From: Levilactobacillus angrenensis
GTDB taxonomy: Bacteria; Bacillota; Bacilli; Lactobacillales; Lactobacillaceae
Direction: 5' to 3'
DNA length: 64,000 bases
Assembly (NCBI RefSeq): GCF_003946085.1
Contig: NZ_RHOB01000008.1
Span: 62,001 to 126,000, forward strand
In this document: positions 1-8,160 of the stretch, in pieces
Layout of the letters: every line of letters begins with the position of its first letter
Position numbering within the stretch: the first letter of the stretch is position 1
Position numbers and translations under genes: made by a program
The notes under the pieces: model-generated
Told to the model about the DNA's origin: nothing
Seen by the model: only the letters and a program-made list of their open reading frames with translations
Databases searched by the model: none

Positions 1-360
1 CAGCAGCAGTTCGCCGGGGACCAGCATCAAGGCCACTAGCAGGCCGAATAAAAAGCGCCGACCGTAGAATTGGAGATGCGTGAAGGCAAATGCGGCCAGC
101 AGACTACTGAAGAGTTGGCCCAGCGTCGTAGTCGTCGTGACCAGTAGTGAGTTGAGCCAGTATCGGGTAAATGGCGCCAGCTGCCAGACGTGTTGGTAAT
201 TGACCCACTGCAAGGTCCGTGGAAGCCAGTTGGTCGGCATCGTCAGGGTGGTCGCCGCCGGTTGGAGGCTGGTCAAAATCATCCAGGCAAACGGCAGTAG
301 CATTAAAGTAGCCCCACAGATGAGGAGGAGATACCAGAGAAGCGTCGTGAACACTCGCAT
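1..360 (-). CDS. Carbohydrate ABC transporter permease (UgpE/MalG type), 3' end outside window
   Basis: Membrane permease of a binding-protein-dependent ABC importer. The visible reading frame begins MRVFTTLLWYLLLICG, a hydrophobic first helix, followed by the periplasmic-type segment and a second helix before the window edge; the EAA loop lies outside. The start ATG (358-360) shares one base with the stop codon of the upstream permease gene (TAATG), so the two are translationally coupled. It is the third gene of the ATPase-permease-permease operon. The order matches ugpC-ugpA-ugpE arrangements in lactobacilli, in which the solute-binding protein gene follows; that gene is not visible. Substrate (glycerol-3-phosphate or an oligosaccharide) cannot be decided. 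Confidence 0.85.
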   Translation of the reverse strand, partial: MRVFTTLLWYLLLICGATLMLLPFAWMILTSLQPAATTLTMPTNWLPRTLQWVNYQHVWQLAPFTRYWLNSLLVTTTTTLGQLFSSLLAAFAFTHLQFYGRRFLFGLLVALMLVPGELLL

Positions 361-1268
361 TAGGACCGCCCCCCTAACCGGCGGCGTTGCCAGCGGAAAT
401 AGCCGTAAGTCAGCAAGGTCAGTAGCCCGACCAAGCAGAACAGGACCACGCCGCTAGCCGCCGCTACCGTGAATTGGTTGTCGACATAAAATTTTTGATA
501 CAGGTAAAACATCAGCGTCAAAGCAGCGTTGCCAGGTCCCGCGGCACCGTGAAACAGCGCGAAAGCCTGGTCGAAGACTTTGAAATTGGTGACTGCCGTG
601 TTGATGACGATCAGGACCGTCATTGGCAACAGTAATGGCCAGGTCACGTTGGTGAAACGTTGCCAAGCGTTGGCGCCATCGAGTTGGGCCACGCGCGCGT
701 ATTTATCATCAATACGGTTGAGTCCGGCGAGAAACAAGACGACGTTGAAGCCGAGCCCTTGCCAGACGCAGACCACGATGAGGGCCAGTAAGGCGACGTG
801 CGGGTCGTTGAGCCAGTCGATGGGGGCTATCCCCAGGTGGTGCAGGCTGACATTTAGCAGGCCGCCGTCCAGGCGAAAGATCCAGTTCCAAACCAATCCC
901 GTGGCAATCGTGGCGGTAACGAAGGGCAGAAAATAGATGGTCTGAAAGAAGCGGGCTAGTCGGGGGATGTGGTTGAGCCCTAGGGCAATCAGTAGCGCGA
1001 GGGCCACGGTCACGGGCATCGCCACGAGTACCAGCCAGAGCGTGTTGCGCAGGGCCAGGTGAAAGAGCGGGTCGTGCCAGAGGTAAACGAAGTTGTCCCA
1101 GCCCAGCGCGCCCACGTGATTGGTGAAGTAGTTGTAGCGCACGTAGCTACTCATGAGCAGGGCGTGAATCAGGGGCCACACGGTGAAAAGTAGTGTGATG
1201 ATCAGCAGGGGTGCCAGGTACAACAACGCTTTGAGCGTGGACTTCAAGGTTGGTTTGGCATTAAGCAT
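360..1268 (-). CDS. ugpA: Carbohydrate ABC transporter permease (UgpA/MalF type)
   Basis: A 302-residue inner-membrane permease with about six hydrophobic helices, beginning MLNAKPTLKSTLKALLYLAP. The EAA-loop region is around YARVAQLDGANAWQRF (the A-x-x-DGA signature that contacts the ATPase), as in MalF/UgpA proteins. The start at 1268 is chosen because a strong AGGAGGTG site lies seven bases upstream; the longer frame to 1334 has no such site. It overlaps the ATPase gene by eight bases and the next permease by one, so the operon is tightly coupled. The sugar-phosphate assignment follows gene order only; the symbol is tentative. Confidence 0.85.
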   Translation of the reverse strand: MLNAKPTLKSTLKALLYLAPLLIITLLFTVWPLIHALLMSSYVRYNYFTNHVGALGWDNFVYLWHDPLFHLALRNTLWLVLVAMPVTVALALLIALGLNHIPRLARFFQTIYFLPFVTATIATGLVWNWIFRLDGGLLNVSLHHLGIAPIDWLNDPHVALLALIVVCVWQGLGFNVVLFLAGLNRIDDKYARVAQLDGANAWQRFTNVTWPLLLPMTVLIVINTAVTNFKVFDQAFALFHGAAGPGNAALTLMFYLYQKFYVDNQFTVAAASGVVLFCLVGLLTLLTYGYFRWQRRRLGGRS

Positions 1269-2304
1269 GGTCGTCACCTCCTGACCACAGGCAAGCACCT
1301 TGCGCGTCAAACAGCAAACAGCCGTGCCGGTCAATCGTGAGGGGCAAAGCGGTCGCCGTGGTCGGCGCGATGGCGGTACTGATGAGGTCGCCGTAGCTGG
1401 TATGTAAATGAGATTGCGTATCCCGGCCCAGGCGGACTTGGGCGGTGAGCGTGGCGGTCAGCAGTGAAGGGGTCGTGGCCACGTGCAAGGCCTCGCTCCG
1501 GATTCCCAAGGTCGTGGCTTGAGCCAGCTGGGCCGCCGGGAGCAATGCCCGCAGTGTTGCGGGCAATTTGGTGACGGCACAGAGGTTGATCTGCGGGCGG
1601 CCAATGAATTGGGCCACGGTCAGGTTTTGCGGCGACTGATAGAGGGCTTGCCCCGTGCCACCCTGTTGCAAGCGACCGTGGGCCAACACCATGATCTCGT
1701 CAGCAATCTGTAGCGCGTCTTCTTGGTCGTGAGTCACAAGCAACGTGGTCACGCCGGTCTGCCGTTGGATGTGGCGAATGACCGTGCGGAGTTCTTCGCG
1801 CAGGGCGGTGTCGAGACTGGATAGGGGTTCGTCGAGTAGGAGCAGCGCTGGGTGTTTGGCCAGCGCGCGGGCAATGGCGACGCGTTGCTGCTGGCCGCCA
1901 GAAAGTTCTTGGGGAAATTTCCCAAGTTGGTCGGTCAATTGGACCAAATCGGCCAACTCAGCCACCCGTTGGTAGCGCGCGGCTTTTTTGGCGTGGGCCA
2001 TTTTCAAAGGAAAAGCGATGTTGTCGCGGACGGTTAGATGCGGATACAGCGCATAGTCCTGGAAGACCATGCCGATGTTGCGTTGGCGGCTGTCCTGGGC
2101 GGTGACGTCGGTCTGGTCAAAGTAAATCTGACCGGTTTGTGGCGTCAAGAGGCCGGCTAACAGATTTAAAATCGTCGACTTGCCGCTACCACTAGGGCCG
2201 AGTAGTGCCACGAGTTTGCCATCGGGCAGCGTACAATTAAAGTGCTCGAGGATGGCGGGCTGACGGTCGTATGCCAATGTAATCTCGCGAAGCGTGACCT
2301 GCAT
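1261..2304 (-). CDS. ugpC: Sugar/glycerol-3-phosphate ABC transporter ATP-binding protein (UgpC/MsmK/MalK type)
   Basis: A 347-residue cytoplasmic ATPase. Walker A GPSGSGKST is at residues 36-44, the Q-loop in FQDYALYP near 81-88, the signature LSGGQQQR at 134-141 and Walker B LLLLDEP at 154-160, followed by the switch histidine in LLVTHDQED. Length and the C-terminal TOBE-like part are typical of MalK/UgpC proteins, which energise import of sugars or glycerol-3-phosphate. AGGAGG lies upstream of the ATG at 2302-2304. It is the first gene of the minus-strand operon, and a palindrome sits over its likely -10 box. Related multi-sugar ATPases (MsmK) are hard to separate by eye. Confidence 0.9.
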   Translation of the reverse strand: MQVTLREITLAYDRQPAILEHFNCTLPDGKLVALLGPSGSGKSTILNLLAGLLTPQTGQIYFDQTDVTAQDSRQRNIGMVFQDYALYPHLTVRDNIAFPLKMAHAKKAARYQRVAELADLVQLTDQLGKFPQELSGGQQQRVAIARALAKHPALLLLDEPLSSLDTALREELRTVIRHIQRQTGVTTLLVTHDQEDALQIADEIMVLAHGRLQQGGTGQALYQSPQNLTVAQFIGRPQINLCAVTKLPATLRALLPAAQLAQATTLGIRSEALHVATTPSLLTATLTAQVRLGRDTQSHLHTSYGDLISTAIAPTTATALPLTIDRHGCLLFDAQGACLWSGGDDHA

Positions 2305-2340
2305 GAAACGGGTTCCTCCTTTTCACAAGTAAACGCACTC

Positions 2341-2363
2341 TTAACGACATTATACGTCGTTAA
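2341..2363 (-). promoter_or_regulatory. Palindromic operator over the -10 box of the ABC transporter operon
   Basis: Perfect 8-bp inverted repeat TTAACGAC/GTCGTTAA with a 7-bp spacer. On the minus strand the spacer contains TATAAT (2349-2354), so a bound repressor would cover the -10 element. No clear -35 was found at the expected distance. Confidence 0.55.
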
Positions 2364-2460
2364 AAAGGGCCATTGTTCCTTAATTATAGCCTATTCCGAC
2401 AGCCGGTGGTATCAATATTTTGGCGAAGAGAAAGTTCTAGACTGAGATTGGCTGGCTGGT

Positions 2461-2540
2461 GAAATTCGCTAAATCAGGAGCCGGACTCAGCCAGGGCTTC
2501 CGGTTGCTCTGGGGGAGACTATCAGCCCGAGGAGCGGTCT
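2461..2540 (-). repeat. SIR element, degenerate fragment (copy a)
   Basis: About 80 bp resembling the 3' part of the SIR element in reverse orientation: the blocks GGAGCC..GACTCAGCCAGGG and CCGAGGAGCGGTCTT recur in the same order and spacing as in copies g and i, with many substitutions. It lies in the same gap as copy b. Confidence 0.5.
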
Positions 2541-2628
2541 TTTAGTAGAAACTCTAACATCTAACAACGTTTCCTTAAGAATCAAAAAATCTGATCGAAC
2601 AACCGGTAAAACATGCTAAACTAAAACT

Positions 2629-3098
2629 GAAGGTTGAAAGATAAATATCAGCTAGAAGCACTGTCACCACGCGACTGGTGACGTAAAAATTAGTTGTTTA
2701 TAGCATCCTAGTGCGGACTGGCCGCCTACCATCCGCCAACTATGGTTGCTAGTAACAATCGGTTTAGCCACAGGTAATGGCTGATTTGACAACTAGTCTT
2801 TAATTAAGACAAGGTTACTGATAATCGCTAACCCCGCCGGAGACAGCCAGAGGTGGAGCCAGCTGTGTCGACGGTGTTGGCTGAGGTCTTTTCTCAGCCT
2901 ACAGCGTGGGGCGACTTGGGAGACTGGCGGGGTTTGCCAGGCTTCAAAGCGAACTGGAAGCCCGCTCTTTGGCTGGAGGTGTCCCCCATAGCAGGCGGAA
3001 TCTCTGGCTGACGCAGGCTCCTGGTTTCACTAATTTTAACGGACAGAACACTGTCGTTCCAGGGACTGTCGCGTTAATGCTAATTTCAACCTTTAGAC
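2629..3098 (+). repeat. SIR element, internally deleted (copy b)
   Basis: Forward copy of about 470 bp. It begins GAAGGTTGAAAG and ends TTTCAACCTTTAGAC, the family's terminal inverted repeats. Relative to full copies it lacks about 200 bp between ACTATGG and TTGCTAGTAAC. A 9-bp direct repeat ACTAAAACT (2620-2628 and 3099-3107) flanks it and may be a target-site duplication. The right hairpin (arms 2915-2928 and 2936-2949) retains 12 of 14 pairs. It fills most of the gap between ugpC and the response regulator. Confidence 0.85.
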
Positions 3099-3135
3099 AC
3101 TAAAACTAATAACGATATCAAGGGGGCGTGGCGGT

Positions 3136-3840
3136 TTGAAAGTCACGATTTTGCTAGTCGAGGATGAGGCGGGGTTGCGGACGTTGTTGAGCGCTGAGTT
3201 GGGGTTTGAGGATTACACGGTGATTCCGTGCGCCAGTGGGGAAGCGGCACTGACCCAATTTGCCCAGCATCAAGCGGATATCTCACTGATCATCTTGGAT
3301 TGGATGTTACCGGGCATTGATGGGTTAGGCGTATTACGCAAGATTCGTCGGCATTACGACGTGCCCGTGATCATGATGACGGCCCGCGATTACGTGGGTG
3401 ACAAGGTCTCTGGACTGGACGCGGGGGCGGATGATTACATCACCAAACCCTTTGACACTGAAGAGTTATTGGCACGGATTCGGGTTATTCTACGGCGCAA
3501 CGTGATCAAAAATTTGAACGATAAAAAATTTCACGTGGGGCCGTTAACGCTGGATACCAAAACGCGCCAAGTCTTTGCGGGGGATGCCGAGATTCAGCTG
3601 ACCCAGCGGGAGTTTGATTTATTGCTGACGTTCATGCAACATCCTGGCGAGGTGCTGACCCGCGACGACCTGCTGGACGCCGTGTGGGGCACCAGCTTTG
3701 ACGGCCAGGTCAACATCGTGGACGTTTACGTGCGGTACCTGCGAAATAAACTCAAAACCAGTGTGGCTGGCCAGCCCATCCAAACGGTGCGCGGCGTGGG
3801 CTATAAGTTAGGCGATGACGATGAAGAAAACCATCTTTAA
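3136..3840 (+). CDS. OmpR/PhoB-family response regulator
   Basis: A 234-residue two-component regulator. The receiver domain (about 1-120) has acidic pocket E9-D10, phospho-acceptor D55 in ILDWMLPG, T82 and K104 in ITKPFD. The C-terminal winged helix (about 135-230) carries the QREFDLLLTFM and VDVYVRYLRNKL elements and ends with RTVRGVGYKL. The TTG start is supported by AGGGGG about ten bases upstream; there is no in-frame ATG at the conserved N-terminus. The kinase gene overlaps its 3' end, so the pair is co-expressed. The regulon cannot be told from sequence. Confidence 0.93.
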   Translation: MKVTILLVEDEAGLRTLLSAELGFEDYTVIPCASGEAALTQFAQHQADISLIILDWMLPGIDGLGVLRKIRRHYDVPVIMMTARDYVGDKVSGLDAGADDYITKPFDTEELLARIRVILRRNVIKNLNDKKFHVGPLTLDTKTRQVFAGDAEIQLTQREFDLLLTFMQHPGEVLTRDDLLDAVWGTSFDGQVNIVDVYVRYLRNKLKTSVAGQPIQTVRGVGYKLGDDDEENHL

Positions 3841-5248
3841 CACCAGTGCGGCGCGGATCACCAAGGTCTACGCGCTGCTACTACTGGGCATCACGGTCAT
3901 CTTGAGTGCCGTGATCATTTCCGTGGTCGGCTTAAAGCAAGCAGAGGGGCAACGCCACCAAGCCCTAGGTATCGTGCGTGGGCTCAAACGGAGCTTCATT
4001 GCCAACCGAAACGACTGGTACTGGTGGCGGCTGGGAAGTTGGGCCGATACCGAGACGACCTTCATTCGCATCAGCGTGGCCCAGCCTGGCAAGGCGCACC
4101 GGTATTTGTACTCGCCCCATGCCAAACGATTTTTAGCGATGCAACGGCGGGGAACGCTGCACCGGGTGACGGCCAACATTGGCTATCTCAGTAACAGCGG
4201 GTTCGTTTATCACGTGCGGGCTTCGGACGTGTCGCATAACAGCCAAGACCCGACCGTGCGCTATGACGTTTGGGTCAAGTTAAATGGCGTGACCGACCTG
4301 TTACTTCTACTGATTAAATTGATTTTACTGATTGCGCTGGCGTTTCTGTTGCTGGGCACCTGGGTCATTTACCTGCTGGCGCGCAAATTGAACCGGCCAC
4401 TGGTCGAACTGACGGGGGCGACCAAAGCCATCAACCGCGATATTTCGGAAAACTTTCAGCGGCAACTGCCGGTCCCGGCCACGCCGCAAGAAGTGCACGA
4501 CTTAACGGTCGAGTTCAACCTACTACTGCATTCGCTGAGTGAACAGGAGCTGGCCGACCGGCGTTTCGTGGCCAACGCCTCGCATGAATTGAAGACGCCC
4601 ATCGCCACGATTCGCGGGTACGTTTCCATGATCAACCGCCGGGGACAGGATCATCCAGAGGTCATTCCGACCGCGCTACAGTTCATCGACCAGGAGTCGG
4701 AACGCATGCAGCGATTGGTCACCAGTCTGTTGACGTTATCACGGGCCAATCAGCTGGAGTTGACCGCCACGACCGTTGACCTGAGCCAGGTCGTCACGGA
4801 TACGGCGCAAAATTTTGGCGCGTCGTTGGACCGAGAAATGGTGTTGCAAATCCAACACCACGTGGTCGTGACGGCCAATCAGGATAGCGTGACGCAGATT
4901 CTGACCAGCCTGCTCAGTAACGCGCAGAAATATTCGCCGGCAGCTACCGCCATCACGGTCAGTCTGACGGCGGTCGGCAAGGCGGTGACCCTGACTGTTG
5001 CCGACCAGGGTCGCGGGATTCCGGATGACCAAAAGGACTTGATCTTCGGCCGTTTCTACCGGGCCAGCAGTGTCCGTAATGCGGTCGCTGGCAACGGCTT
5101 GGGATTGGCCATCGTCCAGCAGTTGGTCACGTTGACTCACGGCCAGATTCAAGTCCAGGACAATCATCCGCAAGGCAGTCGGTTCGTCATCACCTGGCCA
5201 CGCGTTACCCCCAAAGTAGCCTCAGCAACCACCCTGAGCGGCAAATAA
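3815..5248 (+). CDS. Membrane sensor histidine kinase
   Basis: A 477-residue class I kinase partnering the upstream regulator. Helices at about 15-40 and 162-188 enclose an extracytoplasmic sensor region of about 120 residues. A HAMP region follows, then the H-box ASHELKTP (H257), N-box NAQKYSP, G1 DQGRGIP, F-box FGRFYRAS and G2 GNGLGLAI. It overlaps the regulator by 26 bases. ATG at 3815 and ATG at 3821 are equally possible starts, and neither has a strong ribosome site, which suggests coupling to translation of the regulator. The signal sensed is unknown. Confidence 0.92.
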   Translation: MTMKKTIFNTSAARITKVYALLLLGITVILSAVIISVVGLKQAEGQRHQALGIVRGLKRSFIANRNDWYWWRLGSWADTETTFIRISVAQPGKAHRYLYSPHAKRFLAMQRRGTLHRVTANIGYLSNSGFVYHVRASDVSHNSQDPTVRYDVWVKLNGVTDLLLLLIKLILLIALAFLLLGTWVIYLLARKLNRPLVELTGATKAINRDISENFQRQLPVPATPQEVHDLTVEFNLLLHSLSEQELADRRFVANASHELKTPIATIRGYVSMINRRGQDHPEVIPTALQFIDQESERMQRLVTSLLTLSRANQLELTATTVDLSQVVTDTAQNFGASLDREMVLQIQHHVVVTANQDSVTQILTSLLSNAQKYSPAATAITVSLTAVGKAVTLTVADQGRGIPDDQKDLIFGRFYRASSVRNAVAGNGLGLAIVQQLVTLTHGQIQVQDNHPQGSRFVITWPRVTPKVASATTLSGK

Positions 5249-5590
5249 TGGCGATTTAAGCCGGGAAACGGTTTTGTACAACTAAATGGACTGGTAGCGA
5301 TTAAACTAGCTGAGACGGCGATTTGGGGCCAATCAGTCGGTGCAACCAATCCAGGAAACGTCCTGACGCCAAGACCATTTCTGAGAAACTCTCAGACAAC
5401 CTTCGTTTTATTTAGCTAGCAAGTCTAGCCCGACCCGTGTAAACTGACTCTCAGTTAATCAATTTGATTAACCGAGGGGCGTGCGCCAGGGGGTAAGCAG
5501 AATAGAAGGTATCATGGTCATTGGATAGCAGGGAAAAGTGTCGAGCACGAGCTGTGGGGACAGTGAGGTGCTCAGTAAGGAGGATGCCAA
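5249..5590. other. Intergenic region with a 19-bp palindrome
   Basis: This 342-bp gap holds no convincing ORF or terminator. The one clear structure is GTTAATCAA-T-TTGATTAAC at 5454-5472, a perfect palindrome with 9-bp arms, about 120 bp before the GNAT gene. It is a plausible operator, but no promoter pair could be tied to it. Confidence 0.5.
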
Positions 5591-6259
5591 TTGATTAATA
5601 AACTACACATTAGAGTGATGCGGTATGAAGATGTGCCAGCACTGGCAGAAATCGTGGGCCGTCTCTGGCAATTTGACCGAACCAATGGCCAGTTGAATGA
5701 TTTAGCGGCGCAGGTGTATTTCCGCCGCTGCATGACCCAGCAAAATTACGTGCGGGTCGCGGTGTGGGACGGCCAGGTGGTCGGTGCCATTTTAGCGGAC
5801 ACCAAGTATCAGAAAAAAGAACGGTCTTATGACGTTTGGCAATTGCTGGTGGCCAAGGTGGCGTTAGCCATGCGGCCCGGGGGACGGCGCTTGCTGAAAC
5901 AGTTAACTGAACGCAGTGAGATTGACGAGCGCTTACTGGCCAATCTGCAACGACGCGAGTTCTTGGGGGAAATCGTGTTGTTGATGGTCGACCCGGAATA
6001 TCAAAATCTGGGGATCGGTCGGGAATTGATGCACACGGTTGCTGAGTATTGGGATGCAGCGCCGGTCGACAAGGTGTACTTGTTCACGGCGGTGGCCACG
6101 ACTGGCCGCTTTTACCGGCAACACGGTTTTCAAGAAAGTCAGCACGAACAGATCGATTGGCAAACGACACCGCAGCCGCGCCGGCTGACCGGTTATTTGT
6201 ACACCGGCCACGTCCACGACTTAGCGGCAGACACGGCGCACCACTTACTGGTGGATTGA
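5591..6259 (+). CDS. GNAT-family N-acetyltransferase
   Basis: A 222-residue cytoplasmic protein. The acetyl-CoA binding motif A is seen in LLMVDPEYQNLGIGRELM (Q-x-L-G-I-G) in the second half, followed by a KVYLFTAVATTGRFYRQHGF segment that matches the GNAT beta5/alpha4 region with its Y-x-x-x-G-F ending. An insert of about 40 residues precedes motif A, making it longer than a minimal GNAT domain. The start is TTG, because AAGGAGG is correctly spaced and the nearby ATG at 5584 stops after four codons. The acceptor substrate is not predictable. It is monocistronic, followed by an SIR fragment. Confidence 0.85.
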   Translation: MINKLHIRVMRYEDVPALAEIVGRLWQFDRTNGQLNDLAAQVYFRRCMTQQNYVRVAVWDGQVVGAILADTKYQKKERSYDVWQLLVAKVALAMRPGGRRLLKQLTERSEIDERLLANLQRREFLGEIVLLMVDPEYQNLGIGRELMHTVAEYWDAAPVDKVYLFTAVATTGRFYRQHGFQESQHEQIDWQTTPQPRRLTGYLYTGHVHDLAADTAHHLLVD

Positions 6260-6344
6260 GGTAGGGAGACTATCAACCGTTGCTAAATAGACAAGTGACT
6301 AACTAGAAACTTGGCCAACAAGTTTTTGGTTAAAATAATTGCTG

Positions 6345-6546
6345 CTTGCGACGAATCGGCTTGAGTTCGTCGGCCACAGCAATATCTGATGAGAGACTGG
6401 TTCGCGGGAACTGGTCTTTTTTCGTGTCTGCGCGTTGTGAGCATCGCCACCCCCTGGCTGACGCAGTCCTTGGTTTCACTAGTTCTGGTGGACAAAACGC
6501 TGTTGATTCGGGAGTCAAGACATTAATTCAACTTTCAACCTTTAGC
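6345..6546 (+). repeat. SIR element, composite partial copy (copy c)
   Basis: The 3' part (6452-6546) follows the SIR consensus (CTGGCTGACGCAG ... TTTCAACCTTTAG). The 5' part (about 6365-6430) is a different module, shared with copy d at 7770-7840, that contains a terminator-like hairpin. No coding gene is seen in the 6260-6666 gap. Confidence 0.7.
6395..6422 (+). terminator. Terminator-like hairpin inside SIR copy c
   Basis: Stem GACTGGTTC/GAACTGGTC with two G-U pairs, a four-base loop, then six T. The corresponding stem in copy d has different but still paired bases. Confidence 0.7.
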
Positions 6547-6666
6547 CCATTAATATAAATCTGAGAATATCGGGAATCAACGCACACAACATGTAATGAT
6601 TATGCTATGATAATATTGTTTCAGGGTAAGATTACTGAGGCTGAAAACAGTGGAAGAAGGAAAATA

Positions 6667-7551
6667 ATGGAAAATGCAAAGTTTTGTCCGCACTGCGGGA
6701 CTGAATTAGATGCGGGGGTCAAGTTTTGCCCCAAGTGTGGTTACAAGTTAACCAGTGAAGCGGCGACTCAAGCCAACGCGACACAAACAACGACTGAGGC
6801 GAATAAAACCGCTCAGTCGGCACAGTCAACGGGGAACACGAACGGTAATGGTGGTTTTTCAGAACGTTTAGACGCAATGGTCAACTGGGTGGCAAATAAC
6901 TGGGTAACGGCAATTATTATCGTTGCCGCACTGTTGATCTTTACGCTGGTGACCCGGGCAATTTTTTATAATGTCTGGTTGGGTGTCATTGCCTTGATCG
7001 CAGTTTTGGCTTGGTTATATAGCGTGGCTTGGACGCGTGGCAGTGGTGCGACCGGATTTGAACAAAAATTACGGCACACGGCTAACGAAACAGCTAAGCA
7101 GACGGCTAAGGCGGCTAAGACGGTTAATAACGACCAGACAAATTCGGAGCCAATCAAGCAGGCAACTGAGACGACGGATACTGCTTCACAGGCCCCCGCT
7201 CAGCCGCAGCTGCAACAAGCAAGTGCCAATGCCCAAGCCACGATGGCGGAGCAAGCACCTGCACAGCCGGCTGGTCAGAGTAGCGGCAACACCGTTTATA
7301 TTCAGCAGGCTCAGCAGCGAAGCAACGGTCTGGGAACGGCCGGCTTTGTCCTGGCCTTGATTTCACTGTTTACTTCCATTATTCCAATTGTAGATTGGGT
7401 GGTCTGGTTCTTGGGTGCCCTGTTCTCATTTATTGGGTTGTTCCGAAAGCCACGGGGCTTAGCCATCGCTGGCTTTGTCATCTCATTCATTGGTGTTATT
7501 ATTATTCTGACCTTGGCTGCCACTATTGCGGGCATGCTGGGAATGATGTAA
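6667..7551 (+). CDS. Zinc-ribbon membrane protein with C-terminal DUF4190-like domain
   Basis: A 294-residue protein. The N-terminal zinc ribbon has two CPxCG pairs (FCPHCG and FCPKCG), followed by a low-complexity Thr/Gln/Ala linker, two hydrophobic helices (about 75-120), a long Gln/Ala-rich segment, and a C-terminal pair of helices separated by the basic FRKPRGLAIAGF turn typical of DUF4190-like domains. The start ATG at 6667 begins MENAKFCPHCG; the in-frame upstream ATG at 6607 would add 20 residues that are not part of the domain. No substrate or partner is evident. A strong terminator follows directly, so it is a single-gene unit. Confidence 0.8.
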   Translation: MENAKFCPHCGTELDAGVKFCPKCGYKLTSEAATQANATQTTTEANKTAQSAQSTGNTNGNGGFSERLDAMVNWVANNWVTAIIIVAALLIFTLVTRAIFYNVWLGVIALIAVLAWLYSVAWTRGSGATGFEQKLRHTANETAKQTAKAAKTVNNDQTNSEPIKQATETTDTASQAPAQPQLQQASANAQATMAEQAPAQPAGQSSGNTVYIQQAQQRSNGLGTAGFVLALISLFTSIIPIVDWVVWFLGALFSFIGLFRKPRGLAIAGFVISFIGVIIILTLAATIAGMLGMM

Positions 7552-7581
7552 ATTTAAAAAAATTGGCATCAGGCCAATCAA

Positions 7582-7621
7582 AAAAGCTTGCGAAAGTCCA
7601 TCTGGATTTTCGCAAGCTTTT
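7582..7621. terminator. Bidirectional terminator
   Basis: Perfect 14-bp stem AAAAGCTTGCGAAA/TTTCGCAAGCTTTT, 30 bases after the zinc-ribbon gene. Confidence 0.92.
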
Positions 7622-7633
7622 CAGGTTAAAGCA

Positions 7634-7850
7634 ACTATGAAAGGTGAAAAATCGGCTCAAAATACTGTCATCACGCGATTCATGGCGTGAAAATTAGTCG
7701 CTTACAGCTTCGTAGTTCGAGCGGGCCCAAATATGAGGTGAAGGTGGCGGACCGGACTGAGCCTGAGAAGCGTTCGTCTGCCACAGCAATCATCCGATGG
7801 GAGATTGGTTCTCTGGAACCAATCTTTTTTCGTATCTTCAGTGGCGTGGC
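7634..7850 (+). repeat. SIR element, partial copy (copy d)
   Basis: The 5' part resembles SIR (the GTCATCACGCGATTCATGGCG block, then TTACAGCTTCGTAGTTCGAGC and GGCGGACCGGACTGAGCCTG). It then switches to the module shared with copy c (from about 7770) and loses the rest of the element. Confidence 0.7.
7803..7830 (+). terminator. Terminator hairpin inside SIR copy d
   Basis: Perfect stem GATTGGTTC/GAACCAATC, four-base loop, six T. Homologous to the hairpin at 6395 with compensating differences. Confidence 0.75.
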
Positions 7851-8060
7851 GTCGCTGGGACGGGACTTGACGGTAAGCGTTATCGGCTTATTAGTTAACC
7901 ATTAACTTAAAACTAGTTCAAAAATTATTTACATAATTCAGCACTTTTATAAATCTGGGCATAGTTTTCTGGGAGTAACGGGTCTAACATTAGGCACATG
8001 TTGTTATCTGGGGTAAAACCTACCGGCCCACAATTTGCTTGTGGTAAACCGGGTACGTAA

Positions 8061-8090
8061 ACCGTTTCGGTCAACTTCGACCGAAACGGT
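8061..8090. promoter_or_regulatory. Perfect 12-bp hairpin upstream of the diguanylate cyclase gene
   Basis: Arms ACCGTTTCGGTC and GACCGAAACGGT with a six-base loop, about 70 bp before the start at 8161. No T-run follows on either strand, so a leader structure or operator is as likely as a terminator. Confidence 0.55.
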
Positions 8091-8160
8091 TGCATTTCGC
8101 TAACCAGGGCCGTTTGCGGTGCCTGGCTATTCACGTAAACTTAAAGAAGAGGGGTACGTC

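Noticed and set aside
7925-8134. Minus-strand ORF of 69 codons
   Set aside because: GTG start without a ribosome site; it crosses the 12-bp hairpin at 8061-8090, and no domain is recognisable.
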